Assembly: GCF_014205155.1 (NCBI RefSeq)
Contig: NZ_JACHMX010000001.1
Location: forward strand, 4,340,001-4,404,000
Reading direction: 5' to 3'
DNA: 64,000 nt
From: Amycolatopsis umgeniensis
GTDB taxonomy: Bacteria; Actinomycetota; Actinomycetes; Mycobacteriales; Pseudonocardiaceae
Shown here: in pieces, positions 43,690-51,919 of the stretch
Layout: every line of letters starts with the position of its first letter
How positions within the stretch are numbered: the stretch's first letter is position 1
Program-made: the position numbers and the translations under genes
Notes under the pieces: model-generated
Database searches by the model: none
What the model saw: the letters and a program-made list of their open reading frames with translations, nothing else
What the model was told of the DNA's origin: nothing

Positions 43690-44282
43690 TGCGACGTTCC
43701 CTCGTTCTCCTCCTCGTCGCCGGGGCACTGGTCGCCGGCTGTTCGGGCACCAAGAACGGCACCGCCACCTCGGAGCCGTCCTTCACAACCGGCGCTCCGA
43801 GCGCGTCGAGCGGCTCGTCCGGCTCCGCGCCCAAGGTGTCGAACCCCCTGAAGACCTCGTCGATCGAGAGCGACGCGTGCGCCGCGCTTTCCGCCGCGAA
43901 GCGGTCCGAGCTCGGTCTCGGCGAAGGCGAGCGACGGACCACGAGCGCCGGTCCCGGCTGCTCGATCTTCGCCGCGGATGACCGGCTGAACCAGATCGAA
44001 ATCAGCCCGGTGCTCGCGAACAAGAACGGCCTGAGCGACGTCTACGACACGAAGGCCAACAACGACTACTTCGAGCCGACCGAGGTCGCCGGGTACCCGG
44101 CGGTGTACGCCGCGTCGCTCGACGCCCGCAAGAGCGGCAAATGCGGTCTCTTCGTCGGCGTGACCGACCAGCTGGCCGTCAACATCCTGGTGCAGTACGA
44201 CAACGGGCCCGGCGCGAGCGATCCGTGCCCCGTCGCGCTCAAAGTGGGGGAAGCGATGATCGAGACGTTGAAGGAGGGCTGA
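43689..44282 (+). CDS. DUF3558-type lipoprotein
   Basis: I chose ATG 43,689, overlapping the previous stop. The 197-aa protein has a lipoprotein signal peptide with lipobox LVAGC, a Ser/Thr-rich linker, and a DUF3558-like domain (DACAALSAAKRSELGLGEG, GPGCSIFAADD, then VAGYPAVYAA and DPCPVALKVGEAMIETL). DUF3558 lipoproteins are widespread actinobacterial surface proteins of uncertain role. It is coupled to the flanking ESX-related genes. Confidence 0.85.
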   Translation: MRRSLVLLLVAGALVAGCSGTKNGTATSEPSFTTGAPSASSGSSGSAPKVSNPLKTSSIESDACAALSAAKRSELGLGEGERRTTSAGPGCSIFAADDRLNQIEISPVLANKNGLSDVYDTKANNDYFEPTEVAGYPAVYAASLDARKSGKCGLFVGVTDQLAVNILVQYDNGPGASDPCPVALKVGEAMIETLKEG

Positions 44283-44285
44283 CGC

Positions 44286-45647
44286 GTGTTCCTGCTGCCG
44301 ATCATCGCCGGGTACTCGGCCTACAACCTGGCGACCACGAAATCCGGCGACTACGAAGCGTCGGGCGGCGATCGCAAGATCGACTGCTACAACATCTGGG
44401 AGAAGATCGTCACCGGTCCGGGCACCGGGTCGATCCAGGAGGGGCAGGCCGCGGCCACCCGGCTCAAGGCCGGTTACCAGGACAGGCTGACCACCATCGA
44501 CAACCTGTCGAAGGAGATGGACGCCGCCTGGACCGGCAAGAGCGCCGAAGCCGCGCAGCAGTCCGGCGCGCATCCGCTGCGGGCGTGGATGGACGACTCC
44601 GGCAAGAAGCTGGTGGACTCCGACAGGTACCTCGGCGAGCAGAACACCGCGTTCACCACGGTGAAGGCGAAGGTGCAGCAGGTCCCGAAGGATCCGCCGA
44701 AGAACAACCTGATCAACTCCATCACCCCGTGGACCACCGACACCGACCGCGCGATCCGGGACTACAACTCCAAGGGTCAGGCGAACGTCGACGCGTTCAA
44801 CGAGTACTTCAAGGCCAGCTCCGAGAACGGCAAGGGCCTCCCCACCTACAACAAGATGGAGGGGCAGAAGTCGAACATCGACGTCAACGGCGGCGGTAAC
44901 GGCAAGGACAAGGACAAGGACGGCGGCGGCCAGGGCGACCGCAACGGGAACAACGGCATGCCGGGCATCTCGACGCCGCCCGGTTCGATGCCGCCCGGCG
45001 GGATGCCGAGCGTCCCCGGGTCGAACATGCCGGGCATCGGCACGCCGGGTTCGAACCTGCCCGGTTCGAACCTGCCGGGCAGCAACCTGCCGGGGTCGAA
45101 CTTCCCCGGGTCCAACCTGCCGGGCAGCAACCTGCCGGGCTCGAACCTTCCCGGCGGGCAGTACAACCCGAACCTTCCCGGCAGCAACTACAAACCGCCT
45201 GGCTGGGACGACGGGACGAACGCGTCCGGCTTCACCCCGCCGAAGATCCCCGGCGCCGGCGGCTTCGGCCCGGGTGGCGGCGGAGGCGGTGGCGGCGGCT
45301 TCGGCGGCACCGACATCCCCGGTGCGGGCGGCTTCGGGCCGGACGGTGGCTTCGGCCCCGGCGGCGGCGCCGGATTCGGTCCCGGCAGCGGGAGTGGCGC
45401 GGCCATGCCCGGCAGCGCGGGTGCGATGGGCGGCGCGGGCTTGGGCGGCGGCGCGGCAGGTGCCGGTTCCGGAGCGGGTCGCGGCGCGGGCGGAATGATG
45501 GGCGGCATGGGCGGTATGGGAGCCGGTGGCGCCAAGGGCAAGGGCGGCGAAGACGAGGAGCGCAGCTCCAAGTTCCTCGTCGGCGACGACCCCAACGACA
45601 TCTTCGGGACCGACGAACTCACCGCACCGCCGGTGATCGGGGAGTAA
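44286..45647 (+). CDS. PPE-like type VII secretion substrate with repeat-rich tail
   Basis: A 453-aa protein starting at GTG 44,286, four bases after the lipoprotein stop. Residues about 30-170 form a helical PPE/WXG-like bundle (LTTIDNLSKEMDAAWTGKSAEAA). The tail has the pentapeptide repeat PGSNL about nine times (45,020-45,190), then a Gly-rich region, and ends with a VGDDPNDIFGTDELTAPPVIGE-type end typical of ESX substrates in Pseudonocardiales. EspG follows, which binds such proteins in the cytoplasm. Confidence 0.75.
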   Translation: MFLLPIIAGYSAYNLATTKSGDYEASGGDRKIDCYNIWEKIVTGPGTGSIQEGQAAATRLKAGYQDRLTTIDNLSKEMDAAWTGKSAEAAQQSGAHPLRAWMDDSGKKLVDSDRYLGEQNTAFTTVKAKVQQVPKDPPKNNLINSITPWTTDTDRAIRDYNSKGQANVDAFNEYFKASSENGKGLPTYNKMEGQKSNIDVNGGGNGKDKDKDGGGQGDRNGNNGMPGISTPPGSMPPGGMPSVPGSNMPGIGTPGSNLPGSNLPGSNLPGSNFPGSNLPGSNLPGSNLPGGQYNPNLPGSNYKPPGWDDGTNASGFTPPKIPGAGGFGPGGGGGGGGGFGGTDIPGAGGFGPDGGFGPGGGAGFGPGSGSGAAMPGSAGAMGGAGLGGGAAGAGSGAGRGAGGMMGGMGGMGAGGAKGKGGEDEERSSKFLVGDDPNDIFGTDELTAPPVIGE

Positions 45648-45743
45648 TACGAACGGGCAAGCCGGGCGCGTGCCAAGATTGGGGCCGCGCCCGGCTTGTC
45701 TTGTCCCGGGCTGGACGACATGAACGACTAGGGGGCAGTTCCG

Positions 45744-46541
45744 GTGCTGGACAAGCAGGTCACCATCACGACCGGCACCCTCATCACGCTGATCCGCCGC
45801 CGGGGCGGCGAGCCGCACACGATCCTGTCGGAAACACCGACTTGGTACGGCGAGGAAGCGCAGCGGACCGAGGACGAGCGGACCAACGAGGAACTGGCGG
45901 GCCAGGGCCTCTTCGGTGCGCGGGGTCTGCACCCCGGGTTCAAGGCGACCCTCGAAGCGATCGCCAGGCCGACCCTGGAGTACTACGGCTGGGTCGACGG
46001 CGGTTTCGAAGGCAAGGCGGTGAGCTTCACCCTGCTCGCGGGAAGCGCCGGTGGGGAGGGCTTCGTACTCGCCCGGCACAGCGAACACGACGGCGTCGCG
46101 CTCGCTTCGGTGCGGCCCGAAGAACTGCTCACCGAGTTCCTCGACCAGATCCCGAAGCTCGCGCCGGGGCGCGGTCGTCCGGTCGCCGTCCCGAAGAGTC
46201 AGGTCGAGACCTCGCGTGCGTCGTCGACGGCACAGGAAGACGGCTTCGAAGTGCTTCGCAGCGGACGGCAGAGCGCCGGCAGCCAGGAGGCCGACGAGCT
46301 TCGCCGCATCCTCGCGTTACGCCGTTTGGGGAGTGGCAGCCTGTACGTCGCCGCCCGCGGCCGGAGCGGCGCGCGGCAGCGGATCGAACGCCCGGTGAAC
46401 TACATCGATACGACCGAGGGCCGGTGGCTGACCGAAGAGGTACCGGGAAGTGGCGAGCCGAGAATCGCCTTCACACCCGCCGACCAGCAGGTTCTCGGAG
46501 AACGACTACGGAGCGCACAGGGCAGGTTGTTCGCGTCCTGA
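45744..46541 (+). CDS. EspG-family ESX secretion-associated protein
   Basis: A 265-aa protein with the EspG pattern: strand-rich N-terminus (QVTITTGTLITLIRRRGGEP), GLHPGFKATLEAIARPTLEYYG, and a C-terminal half with RPVNYIDTTEGRWLTEE. EspG is the cytosolic chaperone that binds PPE partners and delivers them to the ESX machine. It lies downstream of the PPE-like gene, which fits. Confidence 0.85.
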   Translation: MLDKQVTITTGTLITLIRRRGGEPHTILSETPTWYGEEAQRTEDERTNEELAGQGLFGARGLHPGFKATLEAIARPTLEYYGWVDGGFEGKAVSFTLLAGSAGGEGFVLARHSEHDGVALASVRPEELLTEFLDQIPKLAPGRGRPVAVPKSQVETSRASSTAQEDGFEVLRSGRQSAGSQEADELRRILALRRLGSGSLYVAARGRSGARQRIERPVNYIDTTEGRWLTEEVPGSGEPRIAFTPADQQVLGERLRSAQGRLFAS

Positions 46542-46590
46542 ATTCCACGCCGTTCAGCCCACCGGGTCATGCCTCTACGCTCCGTAGCAT

Positions 46591-46804
46591 TCATCCACAG
46601 GGCACCTCTGTGCGCCGCCGTGCGACACGCCGAACGACGGGTTTTGCCCGACACGCCGCACGGAGTTGAATAAAGTTCTCCACAGTGTCTCCACAGGGTC
46701 TGACCAGCGGTTTTGTCAGACCACTCCCTCGTTGCCCACAAGTTGTACACAGGCTTTCGGTTACCTGTGAAGGGATGCCCGCAGTCATCCCCAGGTTGTC
46801 CACA
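46591..46804. promoter_or_regulatory. Cluster of DnaA-box-like 9-mers upstream of dnaB
   Basis: TTGTCCACA at 46,796-46,804 is a perfect match to the actinobacterial DnaA box. Near matches are TTCTCCACA (46,676-46,684), TTGCCCACA (46,732-46,740), TTGTACACA (46,743-46,751), GTCTCCACA (46,687-46,695) and TCATCCACA (46,591-46,599), all on the same strand. The 439-bp space between espG and dnaB holds this cluster, the LexA box and a promoter, and no gene. Confidence 0.55.
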
Positions 46805-46960
46805 GGGCGGTCCCCAGGCGAAATTGCGCTGGTGCTTTCGGGGGGCCTACCGTGCCCGATTGGCCGGTACGCACAGTGGCGTCGTCCAGGCCGAGGGGAG
46901 CACCGGGAGCCGAGGGAGGGCGGCCGGTGGACACAGGCGGACCGACCGGGGAAGTTCTGG

Positions 46961-46982
46961 CATAATCGAACGCGTGTTCGAT
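46961..46982 (+). promoter_or_regulatory. LexA (SOS) box overlapping the dnaB promoter
   Basis: TCGAACGCGTGTTCGA (46,966-46,981) is an exact match to the actinobacterial LexA box TCGAAC-N4-GTTCGA. It lies directly behind a -10-like CATAAT (46,961-46,966) and just upstream of the dnaB ribosome site, so LexA binding would block dnaB transcription. Confidence 0.8.
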
Positions 46983-47004
46983 GCTTGAGGAGGTGGCAGC
47001 AGCG

Positions 47005-49617
47005 GTGGCGCTGACCGACGACCGCAATCCGATGTACGCGGAGTCCGACCCGGGTCCCAGCGACCCCGGTCCGCGTGGCGGGGAATACGACCGCCAGCCG
47101 CCGCAGGACATCGCGGCCGAGCAGTCCGTGCTCGGCGGCATGCTGCTGTCGAAGGACGCCGTCGCCGACGTCATCGAGGCCCTCGGGCCCGACGATTTCT
47201 ACCGGCCCGCGCACCAGGCGATCTACGACGTCATCCTCGATCTCTACGGGCGAGGCGAACCCGCCGACCCGATCACCGTCTCCGCCGAACTGGAACGCCG
47301 CGGCGAACTCGGTCGTGTCGGCGGCGCCCCGTACCTGCACACCCTGATCGCGACGGTGCCGACGGCGGCGAACGCGGGGTACTACGCGGAGATCGTCACC
47401 GAGAAGGCGGTGCTGCGGCGTCTGGTCGAGGCGGGCACGCGGATCGTGCAGTACGGCTACGGCGCGGCCGCCGCCGACGGCGCGAACATCGACGAGGTCG
47501 TCGACCGCGCGCAGGCCGCGATCTACGACGTCACCGAGCGGCGCACCAGCGAGGACTACGTCGCGCTGGAAGAACTGCTTCAGCCGACCATGGACGAGAT
47601 CGACGCGATCGCGTCGCGCGGCGGGCAGTCGCAGGGCATCCCGACGGGGTTCGCGGACTTCGACGATCTGACCAACGGCCTGCACCCCGGCCAGATGATC
47701 ATCGTCGCCGCGCGTCCCGGTGTAGGGAAGGCACTCGCGCTGGACACCCCGCTGGCCACCCCCCGCGGCTGGACGACCATGGGCGAAGTCCGGCCCGGTG
47801 ACCAGCTGATCGGGGCGAACGGCCGTCCGACGACCGTGGTCGCCGCGACCGAGGTCATGGACGACCGGCCTTGCTACGAAGTCGAGTTCTCGGACGGCAC
47901 GGTGATCCTCGCGGACGCGGAACACCAATGGCTGACCGACACGAGGGCTTCCCGCCGCTCGACCGCCGGTCCGGCGGTGCGGACGACGGAAGAGATGGCG
48001 GCCTCCGTGCGGTGTGAGACCACGGATCGGCGTGCCAACCACTCGGTCAAGACAACGGCTCCGCTGCAACTGCCCGAGCGTGATCTCCCGCTCCACCCCT
48101 ATGCGCTCGGAGCCTGGCTGGGTGATGGCCACTCGGCCAGTGCGCGCTTCACCACGGCGGACCCGGAGATCATCTGCTACCTGGAGGCGGAAGCCGGACT
48201 TCTGGTGGAACGCCGCGGTGAAATGTCGTACACCCTGCGGCTGGTTCCCCCGGATCCGGTGGAGCACCGCCTTTGCGAGGTGTGCGGAGAACCCTTCGTT
48301 CCCCAAACCTCCCAAGTACGGACGTGCGGCCGTTCGTGCGGTGGCAAGGTGCGTTTCCGGAGTTCTCCGATGCCCGCGCCCACCTGCCCCGACTGCGGGC
48401 TCCCGTCCTCGGGCATGCGCCTCTGCCAGGCCTGCCGCAACGAACATGGCAGTGTTCAGGCGATTCTCCGCACAATGGGCGTCCTCGGCGACAAGCACAT
48501 TCCAGCGGACTATCTGCGGGCGTCCGTCGAACAACGCCGTGCGCTGCTGGCCGGGCTTCTCGACACCGATGGCACCGTCAACCACTCCGGGGCGGCCCAG
48601 TTCGCCGTGACGAGCAGGGTGCTCGCCGAACAGACCCGAGAGCTGATCGTCAGCCTCGGCTATCGCTGCTCGCTCACGACCAAGAAGGTCAAGGGGCGGA
48701 GCGAGGAGACCTCGACGGCGTACATCCTCGGGTTCACCACCCAGGATCGGGTGTTCTGGCTCCAGCGCAAGCACCTGCTGCAGAAAGAACGGCTCACCAA
48801 CGTTCGCGTCCGTCCGCACCTCCGCTACGTCGTGGACGTCCGCCCCGTACCGTCCGTTCCGGTCCGATGCGTGGAAGTCGACGCTCCTGATCATCTGTAT
48901 CTGGCCGGGCGGTCGATGGTCCCGACCCACAACTCGACCCTGGGACTCGATTTCGCGCGTTCGGCGTCCATCAAACACGGTCTGACCAGCGTCATCTTCT
49001 CGCTGGAAATGAGCAGGACCGAGATCGTCATGCGCATGCTCTCGGCCGAGGCTCGGATCCGCCTGGCGGATATGCGCGGTGGCAAGATGTCCGACGACGA
49101 CTGGACGCGGCTCGCGCGCCGGATGAGCGAGGTCTCCGAAGCGCCGCTGTTCGTCGACGACTCGCCGAACATGACGATGATGGAGATCCGCGCGAAGGCG
49201 CGGCGGCTGAAACAGCGCAACGACCTCAAACTCGTCGTCCTCGACTATCTCCAGCTGATGAGCTCGGGCAAGCGCGTCGAGTCGCGGCAGCAGGAAGTCT
49301 CGGAGTTCTCGCGGCAGATGAAGCTGCTGGCGAAGGAGATCGAGGTCCCGGTGATCGCGATCAGCCAGCTGAACCGTGGTCCCGAGCAGCGGACCGACAA
49401 ACGCCCGATGCTGTCCGACCTCCGTGAGTCCGGCTCGCTGGAGCAGGACGCCGACCTCGTCATCCTGGTCAACCGGCCCGACGCCTGGGAGCGGGACGAC
49501 CCGCGCGCGGGCGAGGCGGACCTGATCATCGCGAAGCACCGTGCCGGGCCGACGGCGACGATCACCGTCGCGCACCAGCTGCACTACAGCCGGTTCGTCG
49601 ACCTGTCGCACGACTGA
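47005..49617 (+). CDS. dnaB: Replicative DNA helicase DnaB, with intein
   Basis: I chose GTG 47,005 (VALTDDRNPMYAES), behind GAGGAGG, because the earlier ATG 46,981 lies within the LexA box. Without the intein the helicase is 469 aa. Exteins: N-terminal domain with PPQDIAAEQSVLGGMLLS (primase-binding helices), ATPase core with Walker A PGVGK joined to STLGLDF, Walker B VVLDYLQLM and the arginine-finger region HRAGPTATITV. It unwinds DNA at the replication fork. The precursor is spliced to give the active protein. Second in the conserved rplI-dnaB order. Confidence 0.96.
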   Translation: MALTDDRNPMYAESDPGPSDPGPRGGEYDRQPPQDIAAEQSVLGGMLLSKDAVADVIEALGPDDFYRPAHQAIYDVILDLYGRGEPADPITVSAELERRGELGRVGGAPYLHTLIATVPTAANAGYYAEIVTEKAVLRRLVEAGTRIVQYGYGAAAADGANIDEVVDRAQAAIYDVTERRTSEDYVALEELLQPTMDEIDAIASRGGQSQGIPTGFADFDDLTNGLHPGQMIIVAARPGVGKALALDTPLATPRGWTTMGEVRPGDQLIGANGRPTTVVAATEVMDDRPCYEVEFSDGTVILADAEHQWLTDTRASRRSTAGPAVRTTEEMAASVRCETTDRRANHSVKTTAPLQLPERDLPLHPYALGAWLGDGHSASARFTTADPEIICYLEAEAGLLVERRGEMSYTLRLVPPDPVEHRLCEVCGEPFVPQTSQVRTCGRSCGGKVRFRSSPMPAPTCPDCGLPSSGMRLCQACRNEHGSVQAILRTMGVLGDKHIPADYLRASVEQRRALLAGLLDTDGTVNHSGAAQFAVTSRVLAEQTRELIVSLGYRCSLTTKKVKGRSEETSTAYILGFTTQDRVFWLQRKHLLQKERLTNVRVRPHLRYVVDVRPVPSVPVRCVEVDAPDHLYLAGRSMVPTHNSTLGLDFARSASIKHGLTSVIFSLEMSRTEIVMRMLSAEARIRLADMRGGKMSDDDWTRLARRMSEVSEAPLFVDDSPNMTMMEIRAKARRLKQRNDLKLVVLDYLQLMSSGKRVESRQQEVSEFSRQMKLLAKEIEVPVIAISQLNRGPEQRTDKRPMLSDLRESGSLEQDADLVILVNRPDAWERDDPRAGEADLIIAKHRAGPTATITVAHQLHYSRFVDLSHD
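47731..48933 (+). mobile_element. Class 3 intein with LAGLIDADG endonuclease and zinc ribbons
   Basis: The 401-aa intein lies between the Walker A Lys and Ser of DnaB. It begins with Ala (ALALDTPLATPRGW) and ends with MVPTHN followed by Ser. It has the class 3 triad: Trp in EHQWLT (block B), Cys in VPVRCVEVDAPDHLYL (block F), and Thr in PTHN (block G). The homing endonuclease has LGAWLGDG (48,106-48,129) and LLAGLLDTDGTVNHSG (48,544-48,591). Between them lie two Cys-rich clusters (48,274-48,435) with CEVCG, CGRSC, CPDCG and CQAC. Confidence 0.92.
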
Positions 49618-49642
49618 GGTGCAGGCCTGTAGGTCCTCAAAT

Positions 49643-49690
49643 TTGACTTCATTTTCTCAAGGCCGACTTCATCTGCACTTCATAAATGAA
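49643..49690. promoter_or_regulatory. AT-rich promoter region with GACTTCAT repeats before the defence island
   Basis: The space between dnaB and the SLATT gene is markedly AT-richer than its surroundings. It contains GACTTCAT at 49,645-49,652 and 49,665-49,672 (20 bp apart), CTTCAT at 49,678-49,683, the inverted repeat TTCAT-AA-ATGAA (49,679-49,690), and TTGACT/TTGACA -35-like hexamers. These could be regulator sites for the island. Confidence 0.4.
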
Positions 49691-49715
49691 TTGACATTGA
49701 GACTAGAAGGAGCCC

Positions 49716-49838
49716 ATGCCCGTTCCGAACCCTTCTGGCCCCATCTTCGACATCTACAGCGGCTCCATCACCACCGGCAAGACCACCTCTTGGTCGAGTA
49801 CGCAGCGGGGGAGAAGTGGCGATAGAGCCAGCAGCTAA
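49716..49838 (+). CDS. 40-aa leader ORF before the SLATT gene
   Basis: ATG 49,716 is preceded by AGAAGGAG, a better ribosome site than most in the window. The ORF encodes MPVPNPSGPIFDIYSGSITT and a Ser/Arg-rich end, and its stop lies inside the SLATT gene, 23 bases past its start. It may be a translated leader that couples translation to the SLATT gene, or a true microprotein. No homology could be seen by eye. Confidence 0.4.
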   Translation: MPVPNPSGPIFDIYSGSITTGKTTSWSSTQRGRSGDRASS

Positions 49839-50418
49839 GGTAGAGCGAGAGGATTACCTGCTCGCGCAGGTCCGCGAGGCGTTCGGCCGAGTGGTCTACA
49901 GCCACAAGACCCACGAGAAGCAAGCGGACATCTGCTTCAGGCGACACCGGTGGCAACAGGGTGTGCTGGTTGCTTTCACGGCTGTAAGCACTGGCACGTT
50001 CCTCGCGTCCGTGCTCGGCGTGCTGGGCAACCAGGTCCTGACCAGCCTCGCGACCTCGTTCATCGCCCTCGTCGTCAGCGCACTGAGCCTCGCCTCCAAG
50101 AGCTTCAAGTTTAGTGAGGAGTCTGAGGCCCACCGCAAAATCGCCTCGCGGCTGTGGGACGTACGCGAGTCGTACCTGTCGCTGATCGCCGACCTGATGT
50201 CCGGTGCGACGGCGCCTGCGGATGCTCGTGTGCGCCGCGACGAGCTCCAGGAGGCCACGCGTGCGGCTTACGCCGACGCCCCCCGGACCACGTCCAAGGC
50301 TTACGGCCGGGCGCAGAACGGGCTTAAGAACAACGAGGAGCTGACCTTCACCTCCCGCGAGATCGACCTGTTCCTCCCAGAGGCGCTTCGTCTCAATGAA
50401 GGTGAGGCGGGACGATGA
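49816..50418 (+). CDS. SLATT-domain 2TM effector
   Basis: A 200-aa protein starting at GTG 49,816 behind GGGGGAGAA. It has the SLATT pattern: a charged helix ending YSHKTHEKQADICFRRHRW, two membrane helices (about residues 50-70, VLVAFTAVSTGTFLASVLG, and 75-95, LTSLATSFIALVVSALSL), then a helical domain (HRKIASRLWDVRESYLSLI). SLATT proteins are membrane effectors linked to nucleotide second messengers. Here it overlaps a CD-NTase by four bases, the arrangement of CBASS systems with 2TM effectors. Confidence 0.85.
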   Translation: MAIEPAAKVEREDYLLAQVREAFGRVVYSHKTHEKQADICFRRHRWQQGVLVAFTAVSTGTFLASVLGVLGNQVLTSLATSFIALVVSALSLASKSFKFSEESEAHRKIASRLWDVRESYLSLIADLMSGATAPADARVRRDELQEATRAAYADAPRTTSKAYGRAQNGLKNNEELTFTSREIDLFLPEALRLNEGEAGR

Positions 50419-51707
50419 AGGTAGACGAGATCTTTGATGCCCTGCTCGAGAACCTGAAGGTCGGCGATGCCAGCACCACCGTCGCCGCACGCCGCGACGA
50501 GATCACGAAGGCGTTGAACAAGGACTTCCGGTCGGTCGAGGGCTCAACGGCGAATCGGCTCATGGTCGGCTCCTACGGCCGGCACACTGCGATCCGCGGC
50601 ATCTCGGACCTGGACATGATCTACATCCTCCCGACCAGCCTGCGCTCGAGCTACAGCAGCGAGACGGGACCGCGGAGGATGCTCAACCGTGTTCGGGACG
50701 ATCTGACCGCGCGGTACCCGAACACCAACATACGCGTCGACCAGTGCGTCGTGCGCGCACAGTTCACGAGCAACAAGTTCAAGTTCGAGGTGCAGCCGGC
50801 ATTCGAGAACAGCGATGGCAGCTTCGACTACCCCGACACGAAGGCCGAGGGCTGGAAGGTCACTAAACCGCGCAAGGAGATCGCTGCAACGAAGGACTGC
50901 AACGACCGTACATCGACCAACATGCGCCACCTCGCTCGGATGGCCCGGGCGTGGAAGAACGCGAACGGCGTGGCAATGGGCGGCCTGCTCATCGACACGC
51001 TCGTCTACCGGTTCTTCTCTGCCACGTCCGAGTATAACGACAAGGGGAGCCTCTGGTTCGACTTCATGGCCAGGGACTTCTTCGAGTTCCTCATGAATGA
51101 GCCGGACCAGGACTACTACCTCGCGTTGGGAAGCAACCAGCGGGTCAGGGTGAAGAAGCGGTTCCAGCCGAAGGCGAAGAAGGCGTACAACCGCTGCCTC
51201 GATGCCATCGCCAACACGGGAAAAGCCTCCGCGAACAAGAAATGGCGCGAGGTGTTCGGGTCGGCGGTTCCGCTGGAGGTCACCAAGTCCGCCCGCTCGT
51301 TCAAGGACACCGAGGAGTTCATCGAGAGCCGGTACCCCGTCGACATTGGCGAGTCGGTCGCGATCGACTGCAAGGTCACGCAGAACGGATGGCGACCGGC
51401 ATCACTCCGGGAGATGCTCAAGAGCAAGACCTTGCTGCTTCCGAACAAGGAGCTCGACTTCACCATCACCGAGTGCAGTGTCTCGTACCCGTACGAAGTG
51501 AAGTGGAAGGTGCTGAACCGCGGAGACGAGGCCGAGCGTCGGGACAACATCCGCGGAGAGATCGACTCGCCCAACAGTGCCGGCAACGCTCGGCACGAGC
51601 AGACCAGCTTCCGTGGCGAGCACATCGTCGAGTGCTACATCATCAAGGACGGGATTGTGGTCGCACGGGACGCCATCGACGTACCGATCAGCACCAACGC
51701 CGCTTAG
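50415..51707 (+). CDS. CD-NTase with AGS-C sensor domain (CBASS cyclase)
   Basis: A 430-aa nucleotidyltransferase. The SMODS/CD-NTase active site is intact: GSYGRHTAIR (Gly52-Ser53), SDLDMIYIL with Asp65 and Asp67, and a third acidic residue Glu125 in FEVQPAF. The C-terminal about 120 residues (PVDIGESVAIDC, VKWKVLNRGDEAE, GEHIVECYIIKDG) match the AGS-C predicted sensor domain. It probably makes a cyclic nucleotide on phage infection that activates the SLATT effector. Together they form a compact CBASS-like operon. Confidence 0.88.
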   Translation: MKVDEIFDALLENLKVGDASTTVAARRDEITKALNKDFRSVEGSTANRLMVGSYGRHTAIRGISDLDMIYILPTSLRSSYSSETGPRRMLNRVRDDLTARYPNTNIRVDQCVVRAQFTSNKFKFEVQPAFENSDGSFDYPDTKAEGWKVTKPRKEIAATKDCNDRTSTNMRHLARMARAWKNANGVAMGGLLIDTLVYRFFSATSEYNDKGSLWFDFMARDFFEFLMNEPDQDYYLALGSNQRVRVKKRFQPKAKKAYNRCLDAIANTGKASANKKWREVFGSAVPLEVTKSARSFKDTEEFIESRYPVDIGESVAIDCKVTQNGWRPASLREMLKSKTLLLPNKELDFTITECSVSYPYEVKWKVLNRGDEAERRDNIRGEIDSPNSAGNARHEQTSFRGEHIVECYIIKDGIVVARDAIDVPISTNAA

Positions 51708-51919
51708 GCGACCTGGCGCCGACGTCGCCAACACCAAACCTGCGCTAGCCACTACCGACTGACACCCCTCGGCCGGCAGGTTATCGCTGCGATCAAGGAC
51801 GCAGGCATGAAGACTGTTCTTGAGTGACATCGCGTGGAAAACAACAAGCCGATATCATCTGTCTCCAGCTTTGAGCAGGTCGGAGTCGATGCGCCGAGAG
51901 TCGGCGATACCGTCGTCAT

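Noticed and set aside
45020..45190. Short repeats that could suggest a CRISPR array
   Set aside because: The units are about 15 bp, in frame and encode PGSNL repeats of the PPE-like protein; there are no spacers.
43599..46088. 829-aa minus-strand frame opposite the ESX-related genes
   Set aside because: Its codons mirror real genes on the plus strand (PPE-like, DUF3558 and EspG), it is Arg/Ala/Gly-rich and has no ribosome site. It is a high-GC antisense shadow.
46591..49611. 1006-aa minus-strand frame opposite dnaB
   Set aside because: It is antisense to dnaB and its intein, including parts of the gene-free space, and has no motif or ribosome site.
51720..51830. Possible 3' gene fragment encoding YRLTPLGRQVIAAIKDAGMK before the AbiTii-like frame
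   Set aside because: The frame is short, has no start and could be chance; it may be a remnant but I cannot support a call.
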